From: G963717155 sp963717155
Lineage (GTDB): Bacteria > Actinomycetota > Thermoleophilia > Gaiellales > JALYLC01
Direction: 5' to 3'
Assembly (NCBI GenBank): GCA_963717155.1
Contig: OY970326.1
Span: 4,402,001-4,466,000 of the forward strand
DNA: 64,000 nt
Shown here: piece by piece, positions 6,969-14,972 of the stretch
How positions within the stretch are numbered: the first letter of the stretch is position 1
Layout: each line of letters starts with the position of its first letter
Translations under genes and position numbers: made by a program
The notes under the pieces: generated by a model
Told to the model about the DNA's origin: nothing
What the model saw: only the letters and a program-made list of their open reading frames with translations
The model's database searches: none

Positions 6969-7892
6969 TCAGGCCCGGATCTCGAGGTCGCCGTGCCCGG
7001 GAGGCTGCGCGTCGAGCAGCTTCGGGAGCGTCACCGAGGTCAGGTGTCGGTGCTTCAGTGCGCGCAGGATCGCGGGAAGCGCGCGCACGGTCTCCAGGCG
7101 GTTCCCCCCGCCGTCGTGCAGCAGGATGATCCCGCCCGGGTGCGCGCCCCGGAGCGCCTGGCGCACGATCTGCTTCACGCCGGGACGTGTCCAGTCCTTC
7201 GAGTCGACGCTCCAGGTGATCGGGAGCAGTCCCAGTCGTCGCGCCATCGTGTTGATCGCCCGCGAGCTCTCGCCGTAGGGAGGGCGGAACAGGGTCGGGC
7301 GGACACCCGTCGCAGCCTCGACGCGCTGGGCAGTCGAGAGCAGCTCCCAGCGACGCCTGGCCGGCCGCTCGCGGATCAGCTGACGATGCGTCACCGTGTG
7401 GTCGCCGAACGCGTTCCCACCCGCGCGGATCTGCCGGAGCAGCCACGGATTCTCGGTCGCGGCGTAGCCGGTGACGAAGAACGTCGCGTGCTGGTGGGAC
7501 CGCGCGAGCAGTCGCAGGACGCGCAGCGTGTAGGGCGATGGCCCGTCGTCGAACGTGAGGGCGACCATGCGAGCGCCATGTCCGGCGTGCGCGACCGCGA
7601 GGCCGGGCGGGATCTGCGCGAGCACCCCGTCGTCGACCCGGGCGGCGGCGGTCGCAGCCCGAGGTCCCGGGTCGTGGGCCTGCACGGGCTCCGCCAGGAT
7701 CGGCAGTGCCGGCGATCGGGGCTCGGCGATCAGCGTGCGCTGCGCGCCCTGGAACACGCCGCGGAGGTCGAGCACGCCGAGCGTCGCGACCGCCGCGAAG
7801 GCGGCCACGAGCAAGGCGGCGACCCGCCGCTGACGGCGCTTCCTGCGCCGCGCCAGCGCCCGACGGGGCTCGAGTGGCTCGGCCCGCGACAT
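6969..7892 (-). CDS. Membrane-anchored polysaccharide deacetylase (NodB domain)
   Basis: A 307-aa protein. A very basic N-terminus (RRRKRRQRR) precedes one membrane span (about residues 24-41), so the catalytic domain should face outside. The NodB motifs are TFDDGP (113-118, catalytic base and metal Asp), HTVTH (165-169, metal His pair), RPPYGE, DSKDW and ILLHDGG (catalytic His). It probably removes N-acetyl groups from peptidoglycan or another glycan. ATG 7892 is chosen because TACCAT lies 8 nt upstream and because the reading upstream of it to 8099 runs through the promoter of the divergent stress gene. Confidence 0.9.
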   Translation of the reverse strand: MSRAEPLEPRRALARRRKRRQRRVAALLVAAFAAVATLGVLDLRGVFQGAQRTLIAEPRSPALPILAEPVQAHDPGPRAATAAARVDDGVLAQIPPGLAVAHAGHGARMVALTFDDGPSPYTLRVLRLLARSHQHATFFVTGYAATENPWLLRQIRAGGNAFGDHTVTHRQLIRERPARRRWELLSTAQRVEAATGVRPTLFRPPYGESSRAINTMARRLGLLPITWSVDSKDWTRPGVKQIVRQALRGAHPGGIILLHDGGGNRLETVRALPAILRALKHRHLTSVTLPKLLDAQPPGHGDLEIRA

Positions 7893-7900
7893 ATGCGGGC

Positions 7901-7906
7901 ATGGTA
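7901..7906 (-). promoter_or_regulatory. -10 box TACCAT (leaderless) for the deacetylase gene
   Basis: TACCAT on the minus strand ends 8 nt before ATG 7892. Confidence 0.5.
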
Positions 7907-7929
7907 GGGGTGCCGACGGCCAGGGCAGG

Positions 7930-7935
7930 TACCGT
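7930..7935 (+). promoter_or_regulatory. Candidate -10 box TACCGT for the stress-protein gene
   Basis: TACCGT followed by a leader of about 24 nt carrying GAGGAG (7955-7960) before ATG 7966. This gene therefore looks leadered, in contrast to its neighbours. Confidence 0.35.
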
Positions 7936-7965
7936 CCGCGAGGACCTTCCGGCCGAGGAGCGCTC

Positions 7966-8424
7966 ATGGGGATCATCGTCGTCGGGGTAGACGGATCGGG
8001 TAACTCGCGCGGGGCGCTCGACTGGGCGCTCAACGAGGCCAGGCTCCGCGGGTCGTCGGTGCGGGCGGTGCACGCGTGGGAGATTCCCGTCGTCGGCACC
8101 GGCGAGGCGCCCTGGGCACTTGCCCCGCCGCCGAGCTACATGGAGCTGAGTGCGAAGGAGATCGAGCAGCACGCCCGCGACGCGCTCGATCGCGAGGTCG
8201 AGGAGGCGCTCGCACGCGTCGGAGTGGTCATCGATGTCGAGCGCCTGGTCGTCGAGGGCTCCGCGGGAGACGCCGTGATCGACGCCGGCGCCGACGCCGA
8301 GCTCGTCGTCGTCGGGTCGCGCGGTCGAGGGGCGCTGAAGACGCTCGTCCTCGGCTCGGTGTCGCACCAGGTGGTGCAGCACTCGGCCTGCCCGGTCGTG
8401 GTCGTGCCCGCGCCCGCCGGGTAG
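7966..8424 (+). CDS. Universal stress protein (UspA family)
   Basis: A 152-aa single-domain Usp. VGVDGSGNSRGAL at the N-terminus holds the nucleotide-contacting Asp. The ATP-binding signature appears as VVVGSRGRGALKTLVLGSVS with the expected G-2x-G-9x-G/S spacing, so this is an ATP-binding type. Such proteins respond to starvation, hypoxia or oxidative stress in the cytoplasm. GAGGAG precedes ATG 7966. The TAG stop at 8422-8424 is shared with the TAGGGT box of the next gene. Confidence 0.92.
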   Translation: MGIIVVGVDGSGNSRGALDWALNEARLRGSSVRAVHAWEIPVVGTGEAPWALAPPPSYMELSAKEIEQHARDALDREVEEALARVGVVIDVERLVVEGSAGDAVIDAGADAELVVVGSRGRGALKTLVLGSVSHQVVQHSACPVVVVPAPAG

Positions 8425-8427
8425 GGT
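8422..8427 (+). promoter_or_regulatory. -10 box TAGGGT fused to the Usp stop codon
   Basis: TAGGGT ends 8 nt before ATG 8436. Its first three bases are the TAG stop codon of the universal stress protein gene. Confidence 0.5.
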
Positions 8428-8435
8428 GGTCTGAC

Positions 8436-9173
8436 ATGCGGAGGCACGAGGGCCGGGGTGTCATCGTCTCGGGCGGCACGAGTGGGATCGGCCTCGCCTG
8501 CGCACGTCGGATGCACGCGGAGGGCGCGCAGGTATGGATTCTCGGCACGCGCGACGAGACCGTGTCGGCGGCGCTCGCGGACCTGCCCGAGGGCGTTCGC
8601 GGGAGCGTGTGCGATGTCTCGGACGAGTCGGCCGTCGACGTTGCAGTCTCGGCGGTGGCCGACGCGTTCGGGCGCATCGAGGTCGCCGTCTGCAATGCGG
8701 GGATCGACGGCCAGGGGACGAACGCTCTCGAGCTCGAGGCCTCGTGGTTCCGTCGCGTCCTCGACGTGAACGTCCTCGGCGTCTTCCTGCTGGCCCGCGC
8801 CTGCGCGCGGCGGATGCCCGAAGGCTCTGCGATCGTCGTCAACGCGTCGGTCAACGCCGTGCGGCCCGAGCGCGGCTTTCTCGACTACAACGTCTCGAAG
8901 GCCGGTGCGGCGATGGTCGCGCGGAGCCTCGCCCTCGATCTCGCGCCCCGGGGAATCGCCGTGTCGGCGGTCATGCCAGGCTACGTTCCCACCCGCATGA
9001 CCGAGCCGTTCCTCGCCGACGCCGAGTCTCGCGCCGAGATCATCGACGGGATCCCCGTCGGTCGTCTCGGGACCCCCGATGAGGTCGCCGGGCTCGTCGC
9101 GTACCTCGCCTCGGCGGAAGCCGCGTACATGACCGGCGCACTCGTCACCATCGACGGAGGCCGAAGTGCCTGA
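8436..9173 (+). CDS. Short-chain dehydrogenase/reductase (classical SDR)
   Basis: A 245-aa classical SDR. GGTSGIGLA near residue 12 binds NAD(P), CNAGIDGQG is the NAG motif, the catalytic Ser lies in VVNASVNAV, and the YNVSK pentad supplies Tyr and Lys. The end (YMTGALVTIDGGRSA) is typical of the 3-oxoacyl-ACP-reductase-like branch. The substrate is an alcohol or ketone of unknown identity. The next gene starts 8 nt inside this one, so the SDR and the HisD-like dehydrogenase are very likely co-translated and may act on the same compound. Confidence 0.9.
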   Translation: MRRHEGRGVIVSGGTSGIGLACARRMHAEGAQVWILGTRDETVSAALADLPEGVRGSVCDVSDESAVDVAVSAVADAFGRIEVAVCNAGIDGQGTNALELEASWFRRVLDVNVLGVFLLARACARRMPEGSAIVVNASVNAVRPERGFLDYNVSKAGAAMVARSLALDLAPRGIAVSAVMPGYVPTRMTEPFLADAESRAEIIDGIPVGRLGTPDEVAGLVAYLASAEAAYMTGALVTIDGGRSA

Positions 9174-10512
9174 CCCACTCCGCGTGCGGCACTGGGCCGC
9201 CCTGGACGCGAATGCCCGCAATCTCCTGCTCGCGCGGCAGACGGGCCGGATCTTCGACCCCGAGCTGCGCGAGGGAGTGCTCCGGATCATCGAGGACGTG
9301 CGTGAGCACGGCGACGAGGCGATCGTCCGCGCGCTGCGTGAGTTCGACGGCTGCGAGGTCGCCGTCGACGCGCTGCGCGTGACGCAGGACGAGATCGAGA
9401 GCGCGCGCGAGGAGATCCCCGAGCAGGTCGTGCACGCGATCCGCCAGAGCATCTCCAACGTCCGCCGCTACAACGAGCGCGTGCTCGAGGGTGCGGACTG
9501 GCGTATCGAGCTCGAGCCCGGCCTCGAGCTCGGTGAGCGCACCACGCCGATCGCGAGCGTCGGGCTGTACGTCCCGAGCGGCAAGGGATCGTTCCCGTCG
9601 GTGCTCATCCAGATCGGAACGCCCGCCGTCGTCGCGGGGGTGCCCGAGATCGCCGTCGTCGTACCGCCGCTGCCGGGCCCCTCGGGCCTGGTCGATCCTG
9701 CAGTGCTCGTCGTTGCGGACGAGCTCGGGCTGCGCAACATCTTTCGCGCGAACGGCCCCGCGGGCGTCGCCGCGCTCGCGTTCGGAACGGAGACGATCCC
9801 GCAGGTGCTCAAGGTGCTCGGGCCAGGGAGCCCGCCCGTGCAGGCTGCTCAGATCGAGGTGCAGCGCTACGGCTGCGTCTCGTTCATGGTCTTCGGCCCG
9901 TCGGAGAGTCTCGTGATCGCCGACCGGAGCGCCGATGTGCGGCTGCTCGCGGCCGATCTGCTGAACGAGGCCGAGCACGGCCTCGACTCGGCGTCGCTGC
10001 TCGTCACGTGGGACGAGGGACTCCTCGCCGAGGTGCAGGCCGAGGTCGCGACGCAGCTCGAGGGGCTTCCCGAGCCGCGGCGGGCGTATGCGCGGAGCGC
10101 GCTCGGCGAGGTCGGGGGTGCGGTCGTGGTCCGCGATCTCGACGAGGCGATCGACGTCGCGAACCTCTACGCGCCCGAGCACCTCCAGCTCGCGACGGCG
10201 GACGACGAGGCGGTGCTCGCGCAGCTCGAGCACGCGGGCGAGATCCTGCTCGGCCAGTGGACGCCCTTCTCCGCCGCGAACTACGTCCTCGGTGTGCCCG
10301 CAGCGCTTCCCACCGGACGCTACGCGCGTGTGTCATCGGGCATCACCGCGCGCGCCTTCGTCAAGAGCGCGTCGATCGCCCGCGCGAGCCAGGACGCCCT
10401 CGAACGGCTGGCCCCGAGCGTGCTCGCCCTCGCCGAGCACGAGGGCTTCCCGGCCCACGAGGCTGCCGTCCGCGTGCGGCTGACGGCGCCGCACATCGCG
10501 CACCCCGAGTAG
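9166..10512 (+). CDS. HisD-family NAD-dependent dehydrogenase, paralogue with altered active site
   Basis: A 448-aa member of the histidinol dehydrogenase family along its whole length (VPSGKGSFPSV, YAPEHLQL, SSGITARAF). Judged against E. coli HisD numbering from memory, catalytic Glu326/His327 are kept (Glu338/His339). The zinc ligand Gln259 is Glu268, His262 is kept (His271), Asp360 is Asn372, His367 is Ala379 in VPAALPT, and His419 is kept (His431). The phrase TPFSAANY is typical of HisD paralogues that oxidise other alcohols, such as sulfopropanediol. No other his genes are nearby. GTG 9166 overlaps the SDR end. I think histidinol is unlikely to be the substrate. Confidence 0.82.
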   Translation: MPDPLRVRHWAALDANARNLLLARQTGRIFDPELREGVLRIIEDVREHGDEAIVRALREFDGCEVAVDALRVTQDEIESAREEIPEQVVHAIRQSISNVRRYNERVLEGADWRIELEPGLELGERTTPIASVGLYVPSGKGSFPSVLIQIGTPAVVAGVPEIAVVVPPLPGPSGLVDPAVLVVADELGLRNIFRANGPAGVAALAFGTETIPQVLKVLGPGSPPVQAAQIEVQRYGCVSFMVFGPSESLVIADRSADVRLLAADLLNEAEHGLDSASLLVTWDEGLLAEVQAEVATQLEGLPEPRRAYARSALGEVGGAVVVRDLDEAIDVANLYAPEHLQLATADDEAVLAQLEHAGEILLGQWTPFSAANYVLGVPAALPTGRYARVSSGITARAFVKSASIARASQDALERLAPSVLALAEHEGFPAHEAAVRVRLTAPHIAHPE

Positions 10513-10515
10513 CTC

Positions 10516-12300
10516 TCAGAACGCGCGCGGCCGCGCGGACGCCGGCGTCGCGAGCTCCTCCGCGAGCTTGCGGAAAGGCCCGTCCGTCGCGCGGAGGTCG
10601 CGCTCGGTGCCCCGTTGCACGATCACACCGCGCTCGATCACCAGCACCTCGTCGGCGCGGCGGATCGTCGCGAGGCGGTGGGCGATGATCAGCGACGTGC
10701 GGTGGTGCAGCAGGCGGTCGAGTGCGCGCTCGATGATGATCTCGGTCGGACGGTCGATGTTCGAGGTCGCCTCGTCGAGAATCAGGATGCGCGGATCGGC
10801 GAGCAGCGCTCGCGCGATCGAGATCAGCTGGCGCTCGCCCGCCGAGATGCCGGCACCGCCCTCACGCACGTGGTGCTGGAGCCCGCCCTCGAGCCGAGCC
10901 GCGACACGGTCGAGGCCGACGGCCTCGGCTACCTCGCGCACGTCGTCGTCACTCGCGTCGGGGCGTGCGAAGCGCACGTTGTCGGCGATCGTGCCGGCGA
11001 ACAGGAACGGGTCCTGCAGGACCACGCCGAGCTGCCGGCGGTACGCCGACAGGTCGAGGTCACGCAGGTCGTGGCCGTCAACGCGAATTGATCCCTCGTC
11101 GGGGTCGTAGAAGCGGCCGATCAGCTTCGCAAGCGTCGACTTCCCGCCTCCCGACTCGCCGACGAGCGCGATGCAACCGCCTGCCGGGACGTGCAGGTCG
11201 ACATCGCACAGGACCGGCTTCTTGCCGTAGGCGAAGGTCACGTGGTCGACGTCCAGCGTTCCCTCGAGCTGCGGCGCCACCAGGGCGCCTGGGCGCGAGG
11301 CGATCTCGATCTCGGTGTCGAGGACGATCGAGATCTTGCTCATCGCCGCGCCCGCCGACTGCACCTGACCGTACAGCTCGGAGAGCTCCTGCAGCGGTTG
11401 GAAGACCAGCGAGAGCAGGCCGACGAACGCGATCAGGGTGCCGACCGTGAGCGACCCCTCGTCGTGCAGGCGGGATCCGAGCGCGAGCGCGATACCCGTC
11501 GCGATCACGCCGAGGAACTCGATGCCGGGGAAGAACACGGAGTTGAGCCGCTGTGCGACGACGTTGGCGCGACGGTTCTCGCCGTTCAGGACGTCGAACG
11601 CGCCCTGGAACTCCTGCTCGCGGTTGTACGCCTGGACGACGGCCATGCCGGCCACGGACTCGGCGATGTGGGCGGTCACCGCTGCGATGCGGTTCCGCAC
11701 GTCCGCGAAGGCGGTTTGCGACCTGACCTGGAACCAGCGGGTCAGGAGCAGCGCGGGAGGCACGACGGCGGAGGCCGCGAGCCCGAGTCGCCAGTCGAGC
11801 ACGTACAGCCCGATGATCGCGGCAACCAGCGTGAGGCCGTTCGCGACGAGCGTGGCGAGTCCCTCGTTGAGGACGTCGGAGAGCGCGTCGATGTCGCTCG
11901 TCAGGCGCGCGATGATCCAGCCGGCGCGCTGCTGCGAGAAGTAGCGGAGCGACAGGCTCGTGAGGTGCGAGAACAGGTGCTCGCGGACGTTCAGGACGAT
12001 GCGCTGGCCGAGGCGCGCGAGGCCGAAGGTGAGGTAGCGCCCGAGCACGAGCGCGACGAGGTTCACGCCGATGTAGAGCGCGACGTCGAGCAGCAGCCGC
12101 GTCTCGTCATGCGCGCTCATGCCGTTGTCGATCGCATCGCGCAGCACGAGCCAGCCGCCGACCTGGGCCGCGGCGGTACCCGCCGCGGCGAGCGAGAGCA
12201 GGAAGGCGCGCAGGCGCTGTCCTCCCGCGTAGTGCGGCAGCCGGGAGAGACCTCCGCGGCGAGGTGCGGTGGTCGCTCTAGACAAGGACTGCCTCGTCAC
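10516..12300 (-). CDS. ABC exporter half-transporter, subunit B (consensus Walker B)
   Basis: 594 aa: six membrane spans in the first 320 residues, then an ATPase domain. Walker A is GESGGGKST, the Q-loop region is VVLQDPF, Walker B is ILILDEATSNID with the catalytic Glu present, and the H-loop is IIAHRLA. The signature is a deviating GISAGERQ. Together with the upstream gene, whose signature is canonical but whose Walker B ends in Asp, this forms a heterodimeric exporter with one consensus and one degenerate ATP site, as in TM287/288-type exporters. It exports a lipid, peptide or drug. Its start overlaps the end of the partner gene by about 20 nt. Confidence 0.9.
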   Translation of the reverse strand: MTRQSLSRATTAPRRGGLSRLPHYAGGQRLRAFLLSLAAAGTAAAQVGGWLVLRDAIDNGMSAHDETRLLLDVALYIGVNLVALVLGRYLTFGLARLGQRIVLNVREHLFSHLTSLSLRYFSQQRAGWIIARLTSDIDALSDVLNEGLATLVANGLTLVAAIIGLYVLDWRLGLAASAVVPPALLLTRWFQVRSQTAFADVRNRIAAVTAHIAESVAGMAVVQAYNREQEFQGAFDVLNGENRRANVVAQRLNSVFFPGIEFLGVIATGIALALGSRLHDEGSLTVGTLIAFVGLLSLVFQPLQELSELYGQVQSAGAAMSKISIVLDTEIEIASRPGALVAPQLEGTLDVDHVTFAYGKKPVLCDVDLHVPAGGCIALVGESGGGKSTLAKLIGRFYDPDEGSIRVDGHDLRDLDLSAYRRQLGVVLQDPFLFAGTIADNVRFARPDASDDDVREVAEAVGLDRVAARLEGGLQHHVREGGAGISAGERQLISIARALLADPRILILDEATSNIDRPTEIIIERALDRLLHHRTSLIIAHRLATIRRADEVLVIERGVIVQRGTERDLRATDGPFRKLAEELATPASARPRAF

Positions 12301-14008
12301 CGAAGAGCGCGTCGAATGCGCCGCCCCTGCCGCTCAGGCTCGTGGTCGTGCCTTCCTCGGCAACGCCGCCGTCGACCAGCACGATCACGCGATCCGCCGC
12401 CTCGACGGTCGAGAGCCGTTGTGCGGCGACGAGCACGGTCCGACCCACGGCGGCCGCCCGCAGGTGCGCGAGCACGCTCGCCTCGGTGCGTGTGTCGACG
12501 GCCGAGAGCGGGTCGTCGAGCACGAGCACGCGCGCATCCGAGATCAGGGCGCGCGCGAGCGCGACACGCTGCCGCTGGCCGCCTGACAGGTTCACGCCGC
12601 GCTCGCCGATGAGCGTGTCGTAGCCGTCCGGAAGCTGGTCGAGGAACGCGTCGACGCCGGCGGCCTCACAGGCCGCGAGCACGTCCTCCCACGGTGCGTC
12701 GGAGCGGCCGGCGAGGAGGTTGTCGCGCAGCGGCGCCGAGAACAGCACGGGCCGCTGCGTGCCGACCGCGACGGCAGCACGCAGATCGACGAGTGCCAGG
12801 TCTCGCACGTCGACGCCTCCGATCTCCACGTGGCCGTGCTGGGGGTCGTAGAAGCGCGCGACGAGGCCCAGGAGGCTCGACTTTCCCGCCCCGGTGCCAC
12901 CGCACACGGCCACGATCTCGCCCGGGGCGAGCTCGAGGTCGACGCCACGGAGCACGTCGTGCTCGGTCGCGTAGGCGAAGTCGACTCCCTCGAGCCGCAC
13001 CGAGAGTGGTCCATCAGGCAGCGTCGCGGGGCGTGCCGGCTCGGGAAGCGACCCGATGCCGTCGAGCCAGGCGAAGCTGCGGCCCGCCGACGCGATCGCG
13101 CGCTGGCCGAGGTTGACGATCCAGCCGAGCGCCTCGAGCGGCCACGCGAGCTGCAGGAGCAGCGTGTTGAACAGCGCGAACTGACCGAGCGTGAGCTCGC
13201 CGTTGATCACGAGGTGTCCGCCGATCGCGAGCACCGCCGCGATCGCGAGGGTCGGCACGAACAGCAGCAGCGGCAGGTAGCGCGCCTCGACGCGCGCCTC
13301 CTGCAGCATCCCGTCGCGCACGGCGCGCGCACGCACTCCGAAGCGGTCGCGCACGTCCTGCTCGCGACCGAACGCCTGCACCATCTCGATGCCGACGACG
13401 GCCTCGTCCGCCGCCTCGGTGAGGTCGGCCTGACGCTGCTGGACGACGCGCGAGATCGGCGTCACCTTGTGCGCGAAGCGCCACGTCAGGTACGCGACGG
13501 CGGGCATCGCCACGCCCGCACAGACCGCGAGCAACGGGTTGACCGCGAGCAGCACGATCGACGCGCCGACGATCATCATCGCGCTCTGGCACATCTGGAT
13601 GACGCCCCAGCCGATGAAGTAGCGCACGGGGTACAGGTCGTTGGTCGCGCGTGAGACCACCTGACCGGTCGCATGCCGGTCGTAGAACGCGCGCGGGTAG
13701 GTGAGGTAGGCCGCGAAGAGCCGCCGGCGCATCTCGTTCTCGATGCGGATGCCGACCTGCGAGGTGAGGAACCGCCGCTGGTAGTTGGCGAAGATGCGGA
13801 TGAGCGCGAGCACGCCGATCCCACCCAGGTACGGCCACAGCTTGCTGCCGTCGCTCGGCACGATCGCGTGGTCGATCGACCGCTGCACGAGGATCGGGAT
13901 CGCGAGCGTGCAGAAGGTCACCACGAGGGCCGCGAGCAGGCCGAGCGAAGCCAGCCGCCACTCGTCGAGCCAGAGGCGGAAGAGCCCCCGAGCCGTCGGG
14001 CGGAACAT
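12278..14008 (-). CDS. ABC exporter half-transporter, subunit A (degenerate Walker B)
   Basis: 576 aa from ATG 14008. An N-terminal six-span exporter domain is followed by an ATPase with Walker A GGTGAGKSS, signature VNLSGGQRQ and Walker B VLVLDDPLSAVD. The residue after the Walker B Asp is Asp, not Glu, marking the degenerate site. The H-loop is also non-standard (LVAAQRLST, Gln for His). It pairs with the downstream subunit through overlapping reading frames. ATG 14008 leaves a normal short lead before TM1; GTG near 14041 or ATG 14089 would add up to 27 residues. Confidence 0.9.
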   Translation of the reverse strand: MFRPTARGLFRLWLDEWRLASLGLLAALVVTFCTLAIPILVQRSIDHAIVPSDGSKLWPYLGGIGVLALIRIFANYQRRFLTSQVGIRIENEMRRRLFAAYLTYPRAFYDRHATGQVVSRATNDLYPVRYFIGWGVIQMCQSAMMIVGASIVLLAVNPLLAVCAGVAMPAVAYLTWRFAHKVTPISRVVQQRQADLTEAADEAVVGIEMVQAFGREQDVRDRFGVRARAVRDGMLQEARVEARYLPLLLFVPTLAIAAVLAIGGHLVINGELTLGQFALFNTLLLQLAWPLEALGWIVNLGQRAIASAGRSFAWLDGIGSLPEPARPATLPDGPLSVRLEGVDFAYATEHDVLRGVDLELAPGEIVAVCGGTGAGKSSLLGLVARFYDPQHGHVEIGGVDVRDLALVDLRAAVAVGTQRPVLFSAPLRDNLLAGRSDAPWEDVLAACEAAGVDAFLDQLPDGYDTLIGERGVNLSGGQRQRVALARALISDARVLVLDDPLSAVDTRTEASVLAHLRAAAVGRTVLVAAQRLSTVEAADRVIVLVDGGVAEEGTTTSLSGRGGAFDALFGDEAVLV

Positions 14009-14323
14009 GAGATCGGGTGGGTTGTAGGCGTCGTGTGTCACGAGGAAGGCGAACGAGGGTGGAGTGTTCGCGGCGGCATGCGCGCGCATGCCGGCGAAGG
14101 TCTAGGAGCTTTGGGCCGCGAGGCTGTCGCTCAGCGCAGCGCGGGGACACCGCGGCCAGCGGTCTCACGAGCGTGGTTGCTCTCGTACGTGGCCAAGATG
14201 TCCCTCCCCTCGGGCGTTCGCGCGGGCGACCCTTGCACGATAGAGCCGGATCGCGGCTGTCGCAAGCCTCGAACGATGCGACGCCCCTATCGCACGGGGG
14301 ACGACCCGCCGATAGGTCGCGGG
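14009..14323. other. Divergent intergenic region, no gene seen
   Basis: This region separates the ABC exporter operon from the GAF-like gene. Part of it may code for the longer version of the exporter N-terminus (to 14089). A TAGACC-like hexamer lies 12 nt before ATG 14089 on the minus strand, and TAGGTC lies shortly before ATG 14324. Neither is a clean -10 box. No RNA gene or hairpin with a T-run is visible. Confidence 0.45.
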
Positions 14324-14767
14324 ATGCGTTCCCTGGATGATCCGACCGCGACGCCCGCGGATGCGGCGCTCGCCGCCGTCGCCGAGGCTGCGCGCGCGCT
14401 CGCGGGCGGGCCTGGCGGCGACGACCCACGTGAGATCATCTGCCGGTCCGCGCTCGCGGTCGCGGGCGCCGATCTCGCCGTGCTGCGGATGTCCGACGGC
14501 GTGCGGATCGCGCGACGGCACGGCGATGGCCCGCTGCCCTCCGGCTTGCAGACGTTGCCAGAGGGCCCGGGTGTGCCGCAGAGCCTGCTGGACGCCACGG
14601 ACTGCCACTCGCTCCACATCGAGCCGCTCGACGAAGGGTTGCTCGCCGTCGCCTGGCGCGAGCAGGTCGACCGGCTGCCGCACGAGGTCGTCGCTGCGCT
14701 GCGCGTGCTCGCCGACCTCGCGTCGGTCGCGGGCGAGCGAGCGCGCCTGCGCGCGCGAGCGGCCTAG
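14324..14767 (+). CDS. Small GAF-like domain protein
   Basis: A 147-aa acidic protein. The core (about residues 30-145) looks like a stand-alone GAF domain: REIICRSALAVAGADLAVLRM, a central variable part, LLAVAWREQVDRLP, then the closing helix VVAALRVLADLASVAGERARL. GAF domains bind small ligands or haem and usually sit next to output domains, which are absent here. The reading on the opposite strand has unnatural composition and is rejected. The start is set by the domain boundary and is uncertain. Function unknown. Confidence 0.65.
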   Translation: MRSLDDPTATPADAALAAVAEAARALAGGPGGDDPREIICRSALAVAGADLAVLRMSDGVRIARRHGDGPLPSGLQTLPEGPGVPQSLLDATDCHSLHIEPLDEGLLAVAWREQVDRLPHEVVAALRVLADLASVAGERARLRARAA

Positions 14768-14956
14768 CTTCCTAGCTTCGGCTGCCGAGGTGCGAGCCGG
14801 GCGAGCCGGCAAGCCGGCGAATCGCCCCTCGCACGATCCGGGAGCGCCGTACGGCGCGCAGCGGATTGTGGATGCGGGGAAGGTGCATGTCAGCATCGTC
14901 CCTGTTCATTGCGGACGTTGTATGGCGATTTGGTGAACTTTCGAAGATCATCCGTC

Positions 14957-14962
14957 TACCCT
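14957..14962 (+). promoter_or_regulatory. -10 box TACCCT (leaderless) for the flavoprotein gene
   Basis: TACCCT ends 10 nt before GTG 14973. Confidence 0.5.
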
Positions 14963-14972
14963 GCCCGCGCCG

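Noticed and set aside
9166..10512. Calling this gene hisD (histidinol dehydrogenase)
   Set aside because: Two zinc ligands and one substrate His differ from true HisD, it is coupled to an SDR, and no histidine genes are nearby. I kept only the family name.
14165..14896. Minus-strand frame of 243 codons opposite the GAF-like gene
   Set aside because: It is Arg-rich without a recognisable domain; the plus-strand frame has GAF-like helices and natural composition.
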